A stretch of 64,000 nucleotides of DNA from Kitasatospora azatica KCTC 9699 (GCF_000744785.1 NZ_JQMO01000002.1:1612001-1676000), one strand, 5' to 3'; positions 7,785-18,200 are shown, counted from the first letter of the stretch. Made by a program: numbers and translations. Notes: generated by a model not told the origin, from the sequence alone.

Positions 7785-8278
7785 CCTTCCGCAGTGGCGA
7801 AGTGCATGGCGATGTCGTGCCGGTTGACGACTCGGCCCCGGGCGGTGTCGTTGACGGGGATGGGCACCTTGCCGCGGGCGATCAGGTCGCAGATCCGCTC
7901 CAACCCGCCACCGACGCGGATCGGCGTGCCGTCAGCGGCGAACAGGCGGATGGTCACCTGGGCCCCAGCGGTGGTGATCAGTGCGCCGGGAACCCGCAAC
8001 GCCCGGATCGCATAGGCCAGGAGCTCTTCCCCGCCCCCACCGACGACGGAGACGGTCGCCGCGTAGTGCCGGCAGTTGATCGCGCCTCGGCAGAACAGAC
8101 TGGTGTACTCCTTGGCCAGGTCGGCGCCGTCGTGGACCAGTGCGACGCCGTGGGACTCGGTGACCAGGACGAGACAGGAGGCGACCCACCAGGCTACGGC
8201 GGGGTGGATCTCTCCGGGGTGGCAGCCGTGGATGCGGTCCTCGGCGAAGAGGGTGGGCAGGTCAACAGGGTTGAGCAC
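7781..8278 (-). CDS. Stand-alone phosphohexomutase domain I-like protein without catalytic serine
   Basis: A 165-residue protein I do not recognise by name. Its middle reads like domain I of alpha-D-phosphohexomutases: GVALVHDGADLAKEYTSLFC, a central AATVSVVG strand, then RALRVPGALITTAGAQ and IRLFAADGTPI, which aligns with the mutase loop GVMITASHNP and the following strand. The phosphoserine loop TASHN is replaced by TTAGA, and domains II-IV are absent, so mutase activity is unlikely; a binding or scaffolding role is inferred. The GTG start overlaps the end of the kinase gene by 17 bp and the stop overlaps the next start by 4 bp, placing it firmly in the operon. Confidence 0.7.
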   Translation of the reverse strand: MLNPVDLPTLFAEDRIHGCHPGEIHPAVAWWVASCLVLVTESHGVALVHDGADLAKEYTSLFCRGAINCRHYAATVSVVGGGGEELLAYAIRALRVPGALITTAGAQVTIRLFAADGTPIRVGGGLERICDLIARGKVPIPVNDTARGRVVNRHDIAMHFATAEG

Positions 8279-8912
8279 GGGGGCTCTCCTCCAGCAGGGC
8301 GTGGATCTCCTCGGCCAGCTCTTCAGGGGTACGTCCGTCGGTGCTGATCTGTGCGCCGGTAGGGTCGGTCGCGGCGAACAGCCGGTACAGCTCCTGGATG
8401 TGGGGCACTAGGCCGGGCCTGCGGGTCAGGAACCGGTCGGTGGTTGCCCGGTGGGGGCGGGTCTCGATTCGGTGCCGGATCTCCTTCTCGGAGGTCTCCA
8501 GGTACACCGTCAGATCGGGCCGGGGCAGATAGCCGAGGTAGGGGCTGAACGCGGCAGTCGCCACGTCCAGGTCGAGGTTGTTGACTGCGGCGTGGCTGAC
8601 GATCACCGAGGCGATCCACCGGTCCGCGATCAGGTTCCCGCTGACCAGACGACGGCGGGCGAAGTCGGCGGAGTCCAGCGCCCCGGCCAGGTGGAAGGCG
8701 AACTGGGTCAGGGCCCCGCCATGGTCGTTGACGTATCCGATGAGGCCCGCGAGGGGCTTAGGGATGACGTGCATGGTGTCGGCGGCCAGACGGTCGGCGA
8801 GCAGTCGGGTGAGCGTGGACTTACCCGATCCGCTGATCCCTTCGAGGACCAGCAGGGCGCCATTTCGACCGGTGACAGCCGGCTGGTAGCAGGGGTGTAG
8901 GCCGGGGCTCAC
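8262..8912 (-). CDS. dTMP kinase-like P-loop nucleoside/nucleotide kinase
   Basis: A 216-residue protein with Walker A in VLEGISGSGKSTLTRLLADR (about residues 22-41), the DR-x(3)-S motif in IADRWIAS typical of thymidylate and deoxynucleoside kinases, and a LID-like Arg-rich stretch (EIRHRIETRPHRATTDRF). Its genome context is a pathway operon, so a modified nucleotide or sugar substrate is as likely as dTMP. The GTG at 8912 overlaps the TGA of the radical SAM gene (GTGA), the typical coupling signal; the longer frame upstream to 9071 would overlap that gene by 160 bp and is rejected. Confidence 0.82.
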   Translation of the reverse strand: MSPGLHPCYQPAVTGRNGALLVLEGISGSGKSTLTRLLADRLAADTMHVIPKPLAGLIGYVNDHGGALTQFAFHLAGALDSADFARRRLVSGNLIADRWIASVIVSHAAVNNLDLDVATAAFSPYLGYLPRPDLTVYLETSEKEIRHRIETRPHRATTDRFLTRRPGLVPHIQELYRLFAATDPTGAQISTDGRTPEELAEEIHALLEESPRAQPC

Positions 8913-9985
8913 AACCTTCCCTCCGTGAATGCGGCGACGTGGGCGGCCACGGAGGCCGCGACGGCAGCTGGGGCATCGGCGTGGTCGAGCAGCGCGGTGA
9001 GGTCGAGCCGCAGATCCTCGCGGAGAAGGCACGGCATCAGGCCGCCGGCATGGTCGAGCCGCAGGGCCCAAAAACCCTCAACACACTGCGGCCGGACCGG
9101 GCAGGTGCCGCACTGGCCAACGTGGTGGCGGCCGAGCGCGCGGTGAATGACCTCGACTTCCAGGCCGTCGACAGTGAATACACGCCGGCCCTGGCCGACC
9201 CCCGCGATCTCCACCCGCTCATGACGGGTCAACGTCCGCAGATGGGAGACCAGAGCGTCGGCAGAGACCGCCGAGCTCTGCCCGGGGGCGTTGAAGGAGG
9301 TGTCGACCAGCTCGATGAACTGAATCGGCAGCCGTCGCTGGAGCGCGTAGTCGAGGATGCTGCTGACTTCGTGTTCGTTCTGGCGCTGGAGCAGGGTGTT
9401 CAGCTCCACCTGCCCGAAGACTTCCCGCGCAGTATCGATGCCGTTCAGCACGGTCGCCACCGGGAGCCGGGTCCGGGCGATGTCCCGGAACGACTCGTCG
9501 CTGAAGTAGTGCAGCGACACTTTGATCTTGTCGAGCGGGGTCTCCCGCAGCCACGGAAGGCAGCGGGGCAGCAGGATGCCGTTGGTGATGAGGGCGAACG
9601 TGACGTCGGGTGCAGCGAACTGGTGCATGCCCTCCAGCACGGGCCTGGCCAGCTTCGAGGCCAGGGTCTCGCCGCCGGTGAAGTAGACGCGCTTGAGGCC
9701 GTGGCCGATCAGCGCGCCGATGATCACTACGTAGTGGTCGGCGCACAGGACGCGCCGGCGCGGCTGCTGGCTGGCGTCGTCCACGGTGGTGCCGGGCGGG
9801 ACATCGCCTTCGTTGTGGCAGAACCAGCACGCGACGTTGCAGTCAGGGCCGACGGAGACGCGGAGCTGACCGTTCAGCGCCGCGAAGTTGTGCAAGGCGG
9901 TCATATCCGCGCCGGTGGCCGGGGCGGCCGGACGCGCGCGAGACGGGCAGTAGGCGGGGGTGGGAGTGGTCCTGTGCATCGGCAT
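8909..9985 (-). CDS. MoaA-like radical SAM enzyme
   Basis: A 358-residue radical SAM protein. The cluster motif C-x3-C-x2-C is in GPDCNVACWFCHNEG (about residues 48-58), followed by the GGE motif in RVYFTGGETLASKL. A C-terminal Cys group (CGTCPVRPQC, then GGLMPCLL) resembles the MoaA second-cluster region but with different spacing, so an auxiliary Fe-S cluster is likely. No SPASM motif is complete. It heads an operon with a kinase, an inactive mutase-like domain, a phosphatase-superfamily hydrolase and a Nudix hydrolase, suggesting a carbon-centred rearrangement on a nucleotide or sugar scaffold. ATG at 9985 has GAAGG 8 nt upstream; the ATG at 9904 (MTALHNF) fits family length and is the alternative. 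Confidence 0.85.
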   Translation of the reverse strand: MPMHRTTPTPAYCPSRARPAAPATGADMTALHNFAALNGQLRVSVGPDCNVACWFCHNEGDVPPGTTVDDASQQPRRRVLCADHYVVIIGALIGHGLKRVYFTGGETLASKLARPVLEGMHQFAAPDVTFALITNGILLPRCLPWLRETPLDKIKVSLHYFSDESFRDIARTRLPVATVLNGIDTAREVFGQVELNTLLQRQNEHEVSSILDYALQRRLPIQFIELVDTSFNAPGQSSAVSADALVSHLRTLTRHERVEIAGVGQGRRVFTVDGLEVEVIHRALGRHHVGQCGTCPVRPQCVEGFWALRLDHAGGLMPCLLREDLRLDLTALLDHADAPAAVAASVAAHVAAFTEGRL

Positions 9986-10052
9986 CAGCGGGGCCTTCGG
10001 CAGCTGGGACTTGGTGGATGTCCTCAGTGAACTGCCGGGCCCAGGACCGCTT

Positions 10053-10087
10053 CCGTAGCCGGACTACGAGTCGTAGTCCAGCTACGG
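10053..10087. promoter_or_regulatory. 17 bp inverted repeat between the XRE-TPR regulator and the radical SAM operon
   Basis: CCGTAGCCGGACTACGA (10053-10069) and TCGTAGTCCAGCTACGG (10071-10087) are complementary except for one position, with a single base between them. It begins 1 bp after the regulator's stop codon. Such a short spacer favours a protein-binding palindrome, although as RNA it could fold into a terminator with a small loop. Its outer half-site GCTACGG resembles GCTACAG and GCTACCG upstream of the regulator gene. Confidence 0.6.
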
Positions 10088-10088
10088 G

Positions 10089-11393
10089 TCAGACGATCCG
10101 GACGCCCGCGCGGGCGGCGAACTCCCGGACACCGATCAGCTTGCGGTCGTGCCGCAGCAGTGCGGAGGCAAGGTCGCGGACGGCACCGCGGCGGATCTCC
10201 TGCGGGGCGGCCTGCTCGGCGGCCAACAGCGCCTTGAAGCACTGCTCGGGCTTGTTCCATTGGTCGAACGCGCGCGCCACGTCGGTGAAGAAGCGGGCCT
10301 GTCGCTCGGCGGTGGGCAGCGCTGTGGGATCGATAGTGGCGGCCAGCTCGATCGCCCGGCCGGCGTCGCCGAGCTCGTAGTGCACTGATAGCTCGTGCAG
10401 GGCGACACCCTGGATGTCATCGACCAGGCCGGCAGCAGCGGCGCTGTCGGCGGCCTCGCGGATCAGGGAGTGCGCGTAGGAGCGGTCACCTGTCTTCGCG
10501 GCGGTGTACGCGGCGGTGGCGTAGAGGTCGCCGCGGGTGGCCAGGCGGGCGATCTCCGGCACGGACGTGTCCGCGAGGAGTTCCTCGGCCGCGACGACCA
10601 CGATGTCAGTTGCCCGAGGAAGGCTGCCCTGACGGCGCCAAGAGCTGGAAACCATTCGCTGGGCCTCGGCGGTGACCAGCGGATCGCCACCGATCCGAGC
10701 GGAGGTCAGCGCGCGGTCGGCGGTGATGGCGACGAGGTTGTTGTCGCCGATCTTGATGCACACTCGGGCGGCGAGGTTGTAGAGCTGGGCGACGTTACGC
10801 GCGGAACCCTCCGGCGTGCCGACGGCCTGAGCGGCAGTGATCCGGCCGGGCAGGGCCTGAGCGAGAGCGTCATAGCGGGCCGCCCGGAACTCCTGACGGG
10901 AGGTCACCAGCGAGGCGGCAACCCCAGCCGGGGTCGGGTCACGCCGAGGCGGCGGGATTCGGTCTGCCCCGTACAGCAGGAGGTCTTCCAGGGAGGCCAA
11001 CGGCGCCGACGCCGCAACATGAGCGGACCGCTGCCCAGCGGCCGGGGGGAACAGGGCGGCAGCCGCCAGGGCCATGAACGGGCGGCGTCGCACATCGTCC
11101 TCCTCAGCAGCGGAAGTGCTCGTCAGCGTAGCGGAGGAGGACTTCCGGCTGCGTGATCTCACGCGGTCGGCGGCCGGTTGCGGCAACGCGATCAGCTCGG
11201 CGAGGTCGAGTTTCAGTACCTCGGCCAGCCGCTGCAGGAGCGTGAGGTCCTTGACCTGCTGCAGGTCCCGCTCAACCTGGGACATCCAGTCCTCACTCCG
11301 CCCGACCTCAGTGGCCAGGCGGAGCTGGGTCCACCCCAGCATCGACCGCCGGAGCGAGATGAACGATCCGAACGTCCTGCCGTTGTCCCCCAC
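10089..11393 (-). CDS. XRE-type helix-turn-helix regulator with TPR-like domain
   Basis: A 434-residue regulator. Residues about 8-65 form an XRE helix-turn-helix (FISLRRSMLGWTQLRLATEV, then EDWMSQVERD and LTLLQRLAEVLKLDLAELI). A Ser/Arg-rich linker follows, and from about 150 to the end the sequence is repeated paired helices (AQLYNLAARVCIKIGDNNLV, ATRGDLYATAAYTAAKTGD, GVALHELSVHYELGDAGRA) of TPR type, the architecture of many Streptomyces pathway-specific or peptide-sensing regulators. It lies immediately upstream of the radical SAM operon on the same strand and probably controls it. The GTG start is weakly supported by a GGGGG run. An Ala-rich stretch (FMALAAAALFPPAAG) is common in this family and is not taken as a membrane helix. 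Confidence 0.88.
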   Translation of the reverse strand: MGDNGRTFGSFISLRRSMLGWTQLRLATEVGRSEDWMSQVERDLQQVKDLTLLQRLAEVLKLDLAELIALPQPAADRVRSRSRKSSSATLTSTSAAEEDDVRRRPFMALAAAALFPPAAGQRSAHVAASAPLASLEDLLLYGADRIPPPRRDPTPAGVAASLVTSRQEFRAARYDALAQALPGRITAAQAVGTPEGSARNVAQLYNLAARVCIKIGDNNLVAITADRALTSARIGGDPLVTAEAQRMVSSSWRRQGSLPRATDIVVVAAEELLADTSVPEIARLATRGDLYATAAYTAAKTGDRSYAHSLIREAADSAAAAGLVDDIQGVALHELSVHYELGDAGRAIELAATIDPTALPTAERQARFFTDVARAFDQWNKPEQCFKALLAAEQAAPQEIRRGAVRDLASALLRHDRKLIGVREFAARAGVRIV

Positions 11394-11422
11394 CGCAGAC
11401 CCCCGCGGCTCGTGTCCAGTCA

Positions 11423-11472
11423 GCTACAGAAAGCTACCGTACCGAGCGGCGGGATCACTCTCCAGCTGTAGC
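11423..11472. promoter_or_regulatory. GCTAC-type half-sites upstream of the XRE-TPR regulator
   Basis: GCTACAG (11423-11429), GCTACCG (11433-11439) and CTGTAGC (11466-11472) lie in the promoter region of the leftward regulator. The first and third form an inverted pair. The same core recurs in the palindrome at 10053-10087, so they may be operator half-sites for the regulator. Confidence 0.3.
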
Positions 11473-11483
11473 GAGTCGCTCTC

Positions 11484-11505
11484 AGCCCGCCCGTGCGGTC
11501 GGGCT
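11484..11505 (-). terminator. Short hairpin after the LysR gene
   Basis: AGCCCG (11484-11489) pairs with CGGGCT (11500-11505) around a 10 nt loop, just beyond the LysR stop codon. Confidence 0.4.
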
Positions 11506-11511
11506 AGGTCC

Positions 11512-12420
11512 TCACTCCAGCACCCGGGTCCCGGGCGATAGCTGCGCCTCGCCTCCCGCCACGTAGCTGATCAGCGCCTCGCGCATCGCGTCCGCCGCGC
11601 GGCTCAGCGGGACCTCGGCGCCGTGGGCGAGCGCGATGGTGCGGCCCATTGCGGGGTCGGCGAACGGGGTGACCGTCAGGCCGCTGCGGGCTGCGACCAT
11701 GCCGGGGACCACGGCTGGGCCCAGTCCGGCGCGGACGAAGCCGAGGACGGCGTCCATCTCGCCGCCCTCGACGGCGAATTCGGGGGTGAAGCCGGCGGCG
11801 CGGCAGGCGGCCAGGGTGGCCTCGCGGACGTCGTAGCCCTCGCGGAACATCACCAGGGGCTGGTCTCGCAGGTCCTCGATCCGGGCGCGTCGGCGGTGAC
11901 GCGGGGAGTGGGCGGAGACCAGGACCAGGTCCTCGTGGAGGAGTTCGACCACTGCCAGACCGGCTCCGTCAGACGGGGTGATGATCAGCGCCAGGTCCAG
12001 CTCGCCGGCCACGAGCACCCGCACCAGGTCGCGAGAGCCGTCCTCGCGGACCAGCAGTTCCACCCCCGGGTAACGGGCCCGGTAGGCGTTCAGCACATCG
12101 GGGACCAGGCTCGTGCACAGACTCGGCGGGGCGCCCAGCCGGACTCGGCCGCGGCGCAGCGAGACGGTTTCGCGCACCGCTGCGCGGGCACTGTCGGCGT
12201 CGGCCAGAATCCGCCGAGCGAGCGGGAGCAGTGCCTGGCCGGCGTCGGTCAAGGTGCTGGCACCTCGGCCGCGATGCACCAGCTCTGCGCCCAGCTCCCG
12301 TTCCAGTGCGCGGATCTGCTGGGAGAGGGAGGGCTGGGCGACATGCAGGCGCTCGGCCGCCCGGGTGAAGTGGCCGAGGTCGGCCACGGCGAGGAAGTAG
12401 CGGAGTTGCTGGAGCTGCAC
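11512..12420 (-). CDS. LysR family transcriptional regulator
   Basis: A 302-residue LysR regulator. Residues 1-60 carry the winged helix (LQQLRYFLAVADLGHFTRAA, then LHVAQPSLSQQIRALERELG), and the rest is the periplasmic-binding-protein-like effector domain. The GTG at 12420 gives the standard QLQQLRYF N-terminus; the frame is open to 12462 but those codons contain the likely operator. It is divergent from sdhCAB, an arrangement seen in other actinobacteria, so control of succinate dehydrogenase and autoregulation are inferred. Effector unknown. Confidence 0.92.
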   Translation of the reverse strand: MQLQQLRYFLAVADLGHFTRAAERLHVAQPSLSQQIRALERELGAELVHRGRGASTLTDAGQALLPLARRILADADSARAAVRETVSLRRGRVRLGAPPSLCTSLVPDVLNAYRARYPGVELLVREDGSRDLVRVLVAGELDLALIITPSDGAGLAVVELLHEDLVLVSAHSPRHRRRARIEDLRDQPLVMFREGYDVREATLAACRAAGFTPEFAVEGGEMDAVLGFVRAGLGPAVVPGMVAARSGLTVTPFADPAMGRTIALAHGAEVPLSRAADAMREALISYVAGGEAQLSPGTRVLE

Positions 12421-12429
12421 ACTGCCATC

Positions 12430-12444
12430 ATAGAGAAGATCTAT
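12430..12444. promoter_or_regulatory. LysR T-N11-A box
   Basis: ATAGA-GAAGA-TCTAT is a palindrome with 5 bp arms and contains T-N11-A, the classic LysR binding core. It lies 10 bp upstream of the LysR start and 60 bp upstream of sdhC, and is AT-rich relative to its surroundings. Confidence 0.6.
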
Positions 12445-12503
12445 CGTGGCAAGGCGAATCATGTCTTGGACGGATCAACAGCCCTCTCTTTACCGTCGTC
12501 GAC

Positions 12504-13201
12504 ATGGCACTCATGACGAGGAGCACCCGCGGCTCCACCCTGGCGACGCTGTGGCACTCCAGCGTGGGCAAGAAGGCGGCCATGGCGGTCAGCGGACTGG
12601 TCATGCTGGCCTACCTGGTGGCGCACATGCTCGGCAATCTGAAGATCTTCTTCGGGGCCGGCGAGCTCAACGGCTACGCGGCCTGGCTGCGCACCATCGG
12701 CCAGCCGTTCCTCGGGCACGAGTGGTTCCTCTGGATCGCCCGGCTCGCCCTGGTCGCCGCCGTGGTGGTGCACGGGGTGGCCGCGTACCAGCTGAGTCGG
12801 CGGGACCTCGCCGCCCGGCCGACCGGGTACCGGCATGCACGCCGAAGGGCGAGCTACGCGACCCGGACCATGCGCTGGGGCGGGGTGATCCTCGGGCTCT
12901 TCATCGTCTGGCACATCCTGGACCTCACGACGCTGACGGTGAACCCGCGGGCCGAGGCCGGGCACCCGTACCAGAACGTGGTCGCCTCCTTCTCCACCTG
13001 GTACAGCGGCTGGATCTACTGCCTGGCCATGCTGGCCCTCGGGCTGCACGTACGGCACGGGTTCTGGAGCGCCGCGCAGACCCTGGGCCTCAACAACCCT
13101 CGCCGCGACCGGGTGTTGAAGCTGACCGCCAACGGGCTGGCGCTGCTGCTGACCGCCGGGTTCCTCTCCGTTCCGATCGCCGTGATGACGGGAGTCGTGC
13201 G

Positions 13202-13205
<4 letters not shown>
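12504..13205 (+). CDS. sdhC: Succinate dehydrogenase cytochrome b subunit (fused type B anchor)
   Basis: A 233-residue membrane anchor of complex II. Five membrane helices are visible, with likely haem-ligand His in [32 protein letters not shown] and LGLHVRHGF, which matches the single-chain dihaem cytochrome b558 type used by Actinobacteria and Firmicutes. It passes electrons between the Fe-S subunit and menaquinone. First gene of sdhCAB; its TGA overlaps the sdhA ATG. An in-frame ATG at 12513 is an alternative start. Confidence 0.95.
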
Positions 13206-15141
<1,936 letters not shown>

Positions 15142-15145
<4 letters not shown>

Positions 15146-15876
15146 ACCTCACCCTGCGGATCTGGCGGCAGGCCGGACCGGACGCCCCCGGCGCGCTGAC
15201 CACCTACCAGGTGGCCGGGATCAGCCCCGACATGTCCTTCCTGGAGATGCTGGACACCCTGAACGAGGAACTGATCCTACGCGGTGAGCAGCCGGTCGCC
15301 TTCGACCACGACTGCCGCGAGGGCATCTGCGGCGCCTGCGGCATGGTGATCAACGGCCAGGCGCACGGCCCCGAGCGGACCACCACCTGCCAGCTGCACA
15401 TGCGGCACTTCCAGGACGGCGACACCATCGACGTGGAGCCCTGGCGCGCGGCGGCCTTCCCGGTGGTCAGGGACCTGGTGGTGGACCGCACCGCCTTCGA
15501 CCGGATCATCGGCTCCGGCGGCTACATCACGGCTCCCACCGGCAGCGCGCCCGAGGCACACGCCACGCCGGTGCCCAAGGAGGACGCCGACCTGGCCTTC
15601 GAGCACGCCGAGTGCATCGGCTGCGGGGCCTGCGTCGCCGCCTGCCCCAACGGCTCGGCGATGCTCTTCACCTCCGCCAAGGTGGTCCACCTGAGCCTGC
15701 TGCCGCAGGGTGCCCCCGAACGCCGCAGCCGGGTCCGGTCGATGGTCGCCGCCATGGACGACGAGGGCTTCGGCGGCTGCACCAACACCGGCGAGTGCGC
15801 CACCGCCTGTCCGAAGGGCATCCCGCTCAATGCGATCGGGATGTTGAACCGGGAGTTCCTGCGCGGCGGGCGGTAG
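15142..15876 (+). CDS. sdhB: Succinate dehydrogenase/fumarate reductase iron-sulfur subunit
   Basis: A 244-residue electron-transfer subunit. The plant-type 2Fe-2S ligands are in [11 protein letters not shown] and a later TTTCQLH; the ferredoxin half has [14 protein letters not shown] and [14 protein letters not shown] for the 4Fe-4S and 3Fe-4S centres. It links the SdhA flavin to the SdhC haems. Its last 50 bp overlap the 3' end of the convergent signal peptidase gene. Confidence 0.96.
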
Positions 15877-16822
15877 TCGCAGTCGATCGCCGGCTGTCGA
15901 GCAGGCGCCGAAGGCGGCGGTAGCCGAGGGTGAGCGGGAGCGCGCCGGCCAGGCCCAGCGCGGCGGGGGCTGCGGGAGCGGCTGCGGCTGTGGCTGCGGC
16001 CAGCGGGCGCTGGTGGAAGGTGGCGGGGACGGGCAGGGTGGACCAGCGGTCGAGCGGCCAGGCCACGGCGAAGGCGCGTCCGATGACGTCCTTCTCCGGC
16101 ACGAACCCATCGCTGGGGCCGTGCAACTGGTGGTAGCGCGAGTCCCAGGAATCGTTGCGGTGGTCGCCCATGACCCAGAGGTGGTCCTTGGGGACCGTCA
16201 CTGTGCCGACCGGCATGTAGTCGCACGGGGTCGCCCCGGGATAGATGTACGGCTCCGCCAGCGGCGTGCCGTTCACCTTGACCGGCTGGCCCTGCTCGCA
16301 GTCCACGGTGTCGCCGCCGACCGCGATCACCCGCTTGATCAAGTCCTTGTCCCCCGCCGCGGGCATCAGGCCGACGAAGCTGAGCGCCTCCTGCACTCCG
16401 CGCCCCACCGCACTGCCCTTGGAGGTGGAATCCTGCGAACCCAGCCAGCCGCCCGGGTCCTTGAAGACGACGACCTCGCCGCGCTGCGGCCGGGCGCCGA
16501 ACCAGGGGGTGAGCTTGTCCACCAGGACCCGGTCCCCGCGCTGGAGCGTGTTCTGCATCGACACCGAGGGGATCGAGAACGCCTGGACGAAGAAGCTCTT
16601 GATCACTATCGCCAGGACCAGCGCGACCCCGACCAGGATCGGCAGCTCCTGCCAGAACGGGCGCTGCTTGCGTGCCCGGCCGCGCCGCCCGGACCACCAG
16701 CGTCGGCCTGGCTCGCCCGCTGCTCTCCCGGCCTCGGTCCCAGCCCCGGTCCCAGCCCCGGTCCCAGCCCCTGATTCAGCCCCTGATTCAGCCCCGAGGG
16801 TGTTGTCGGTCTCGGCACTCAT
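15827..16822 (-). CDS. lepB: Signal peptidase I (S26)
   Basis: A 331-residue membrane peptidase that removes signal peptides from secreted proteins. After a low-complexity Gly/Ala/Ser/Thr head and a basic stretch, one membrane helix ([17 protein letters not shown]) leads to the catalytic Ser in [20 protein letters not shown] and the catalytic Lys in [16 protein letters not shown]; box E is [14 protein letters not shown] second hydrophobic segment ([20 protein letters not shown]) is near the C-terminus. GGGGAG lies 8 nt before the ATG. Streptomycetes have several SPases; which paralogue this is cannot be told. The N-terminal head is encoded by 12 bp repeats. The C-terminal coding end overlaps sdhB. 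Confidence 0.94.
   Translation of the reverse strand: MSAETDNTLGAESGAESGAGTGAGTGAGTEAGRAAGEPGRRWWSGRRGRARKQRPFWQELPILVGVALVLAIVIKSFFVQAFSIPSVSMQNTLQRGDRVLVDKLTPWFGARPQRGEVVVFKDPGGWLGSQDSTSKGSAVGRGVQEALSFVGLMPAAGDKDLIKRVIAVGGDTVDCEQGQPVKVNGTPLAEPYIYPGATPCDYMPVGTVTVPKDHLWVMGDHRNDSWDSRYHQLHGPSDGFVPEKDVIGRAFAVAWPLDRWSTLPVPATFHQRPLAAATAAAAPAAPAALGLAGALPLTLGYRRLRRLLDSRRSTATTARRAGTPGSTSRSH
16741..16800. repeat. Five tandem 12 bp repeats in the lepB 5' coding region
   Basis: Units CAGCCCCGGTCC x2, CAGCCCCTGATT x2 and CAGCCCCGAGGG follow one another exactly. On the coding strand they encode the alternating Gly-Ala-Glu-Ser / Gly-Ala-Gly-Thr head of the signal peptidase, so the repeat number can vary without shifting the frame. 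Confidence 0.9.
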
Positions 16823-16949
16823 CGCCTACTCCCCTGCCCGCCGTGTCGGGAGAGCCCCCATCAGCTTCCCCCGCTACCTGAACGATCGACAGTTCCCGTC
16901 TTGCTCTGGCCCTGCGCCCCCGGGAGGATGGCGGGTCGGGGGTGTGGAG

Positions 16950-18179
16950 ATGGGGAAGTTGAAGGTCGCGGTGGTCGGCGCCGGGCTGGGCGGCCTCTGC
17001 CTGGCCCAGGGGCTGCACCGCGCGGGCATCGAGGTCACCGTCTACGAGCGGGATGCCGCGCTGCACACGCGCCCCCAGGGCTACCGGCTCCACGTGGACG
17101 CGCGCGCGGGAGTGGCGCTGCGTGACTGCCTGCCGCCGGAGCTGTTCGAGCTCTTCCTGGCCACCTGCGGGCAACCGGGACGGGGCTTCACGGTGGTGAG
17201 CGAGCGACTGCGACTGCTGCACGAGGTGCGCACCGATCCGGCCACCGACCCGTACGCACCGCAGACCCTGTCCACCTCGGTCAACCGGCAGACCCTGCGC
17301 GAGGTACTGGCCGGCCGGATCGAGCACCGGATCAGCTACCGGAGCGAACTGACGCGCTATCAGGTGCGGGAGGCCGGCGTCCGCCTGCACTTCGCCGACG
17401 GGCGGCAGGCCGACGCGGACCTGCTGGTCGGCGCGGACGGGGTCAACTCGGCTGTGCGGCGCCAGTATCTGCCGCACGCGCGGGTGCTGGACACCGGCGG
17501 GCGCTGCATCTACGGCCGAACCCCGCTGACCCCGGCCGCGGACCGGCTGCTGCCGGCACCGCTGCGGGACGGGTTCATGGCGGTGGTCGGCGGCCGGATC
17601 GGCATGGCGACGGGGCTGGTCCGCTTCCGGCAACCGCCGGAGCAGCTGGCCCCGGCACTGTCACCGACCGCGGACTACCTGATGTGGGCGGTCACGGGCG
17701 ACGGCGAGCTCTTCGGACTGCCGGACGACCGGCTGAGCGCCCTGCCTCCCGCCGAACTGCACGCGCTGGCCCAGCGGTTGACCAGCTCCTTCCACCCCGA
17801 CCTGCGCCAACTGGTCGCCCTGGCCGCCGTGCCGGAGACCTTCCTGGCCCGGATCCGCACCTCGGAGCCGGTGCCGGCCTGGCAGCCCAGCCGGGTCACC
17901 CTGCTGGGCGACGCGATCCACGCGATGAGCCCGGCCCGAGGCTCCGGTGCCAACACCGCCCTGCGCGACGCAGCGCTGCTCTGCCGCACCCTGGTCGCCG
18001 CACTCGCCGAGGACCGTGACCTGGTCACCGCCGTCGGCGGGTACGAGGCCGAGATGCGCGAGTACGGCTTCGCGGCCGTCGCCGCCTCCCGGGAGGCGGA
18101 GGCGGCCATGGGAGCCCGGCGCGGTGGACCGGCCTCCTGGCTCTTCCGCCGGCTGGGCGGCCGAGCGCTGGAGCGCTAA
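16950..18179 (+). CDS. FAD-dependent monooxygenase/oxidoreductase (UbiH/PHBH-like)
   Basis: A 409-residue group A flavoprotein. The N-terminal dinucleotide motif is VAVVGAGLGGLCLAQGL; a DG-type motif is in LLVGADGVNSAVRRQY; the FAD ribityl motif is VTLLGDAIHAMSPARGSGAN. This is the layout of aromatic hydroxylases, which use NAD(P)H and O2. There is no secondary-metabolite cluster around it, so the substrate is open. ATG at 16950 follows GTG at 16944 in the same frame; either may be used. Divergent from lepB by about 127 bp. Confidence 0.9.
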   Translation: MGKLKVAVVGAGLGGLCLAQGLHRAGIEVTVYERDAALHTRPQGYRLHVDARAGVALRDCLPPELFELFLATCGQPGRGFTVVSERLRLLHEVRTDPATDPYAPQTLSTSVNRQTLREVLAGRIEHRISYRSELTRYQVREAGVRLHFADGRQADADLLVGADGVNSAVRRQYLPHARVLDTGGRCIYGRTPLTPAADRLLPAPLRDGFMAVVGGRIGMATGLVRFRQPPEQLAPALSPTADYLMWAVTGDGELFGLPDDRLSALPPAELHALAQRLTSSFHPDLRQLVALAAVPETFLARIRTSEPVPAWQPSRVTLLGDAIHAMSPARGSGANTALRDAALLCRTLVAALAEDRDLVTAVGGYEAEMREYGFAAVAASREAEAAMGARRGGPASWLFRRLGGRALER

Positions 18180-18200
18180 TCGCAGTCCCGGCCCCAGGCC

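Noticed and set aside
6987..9985. Full enterobacterial STM4011-STM4014 cluster
   Set aside because: Only the STM4013-type hydrolase is recognisable; the radical SAM protein is MoaA-like, and no ATP-grasp or second radical SAM gene is present.
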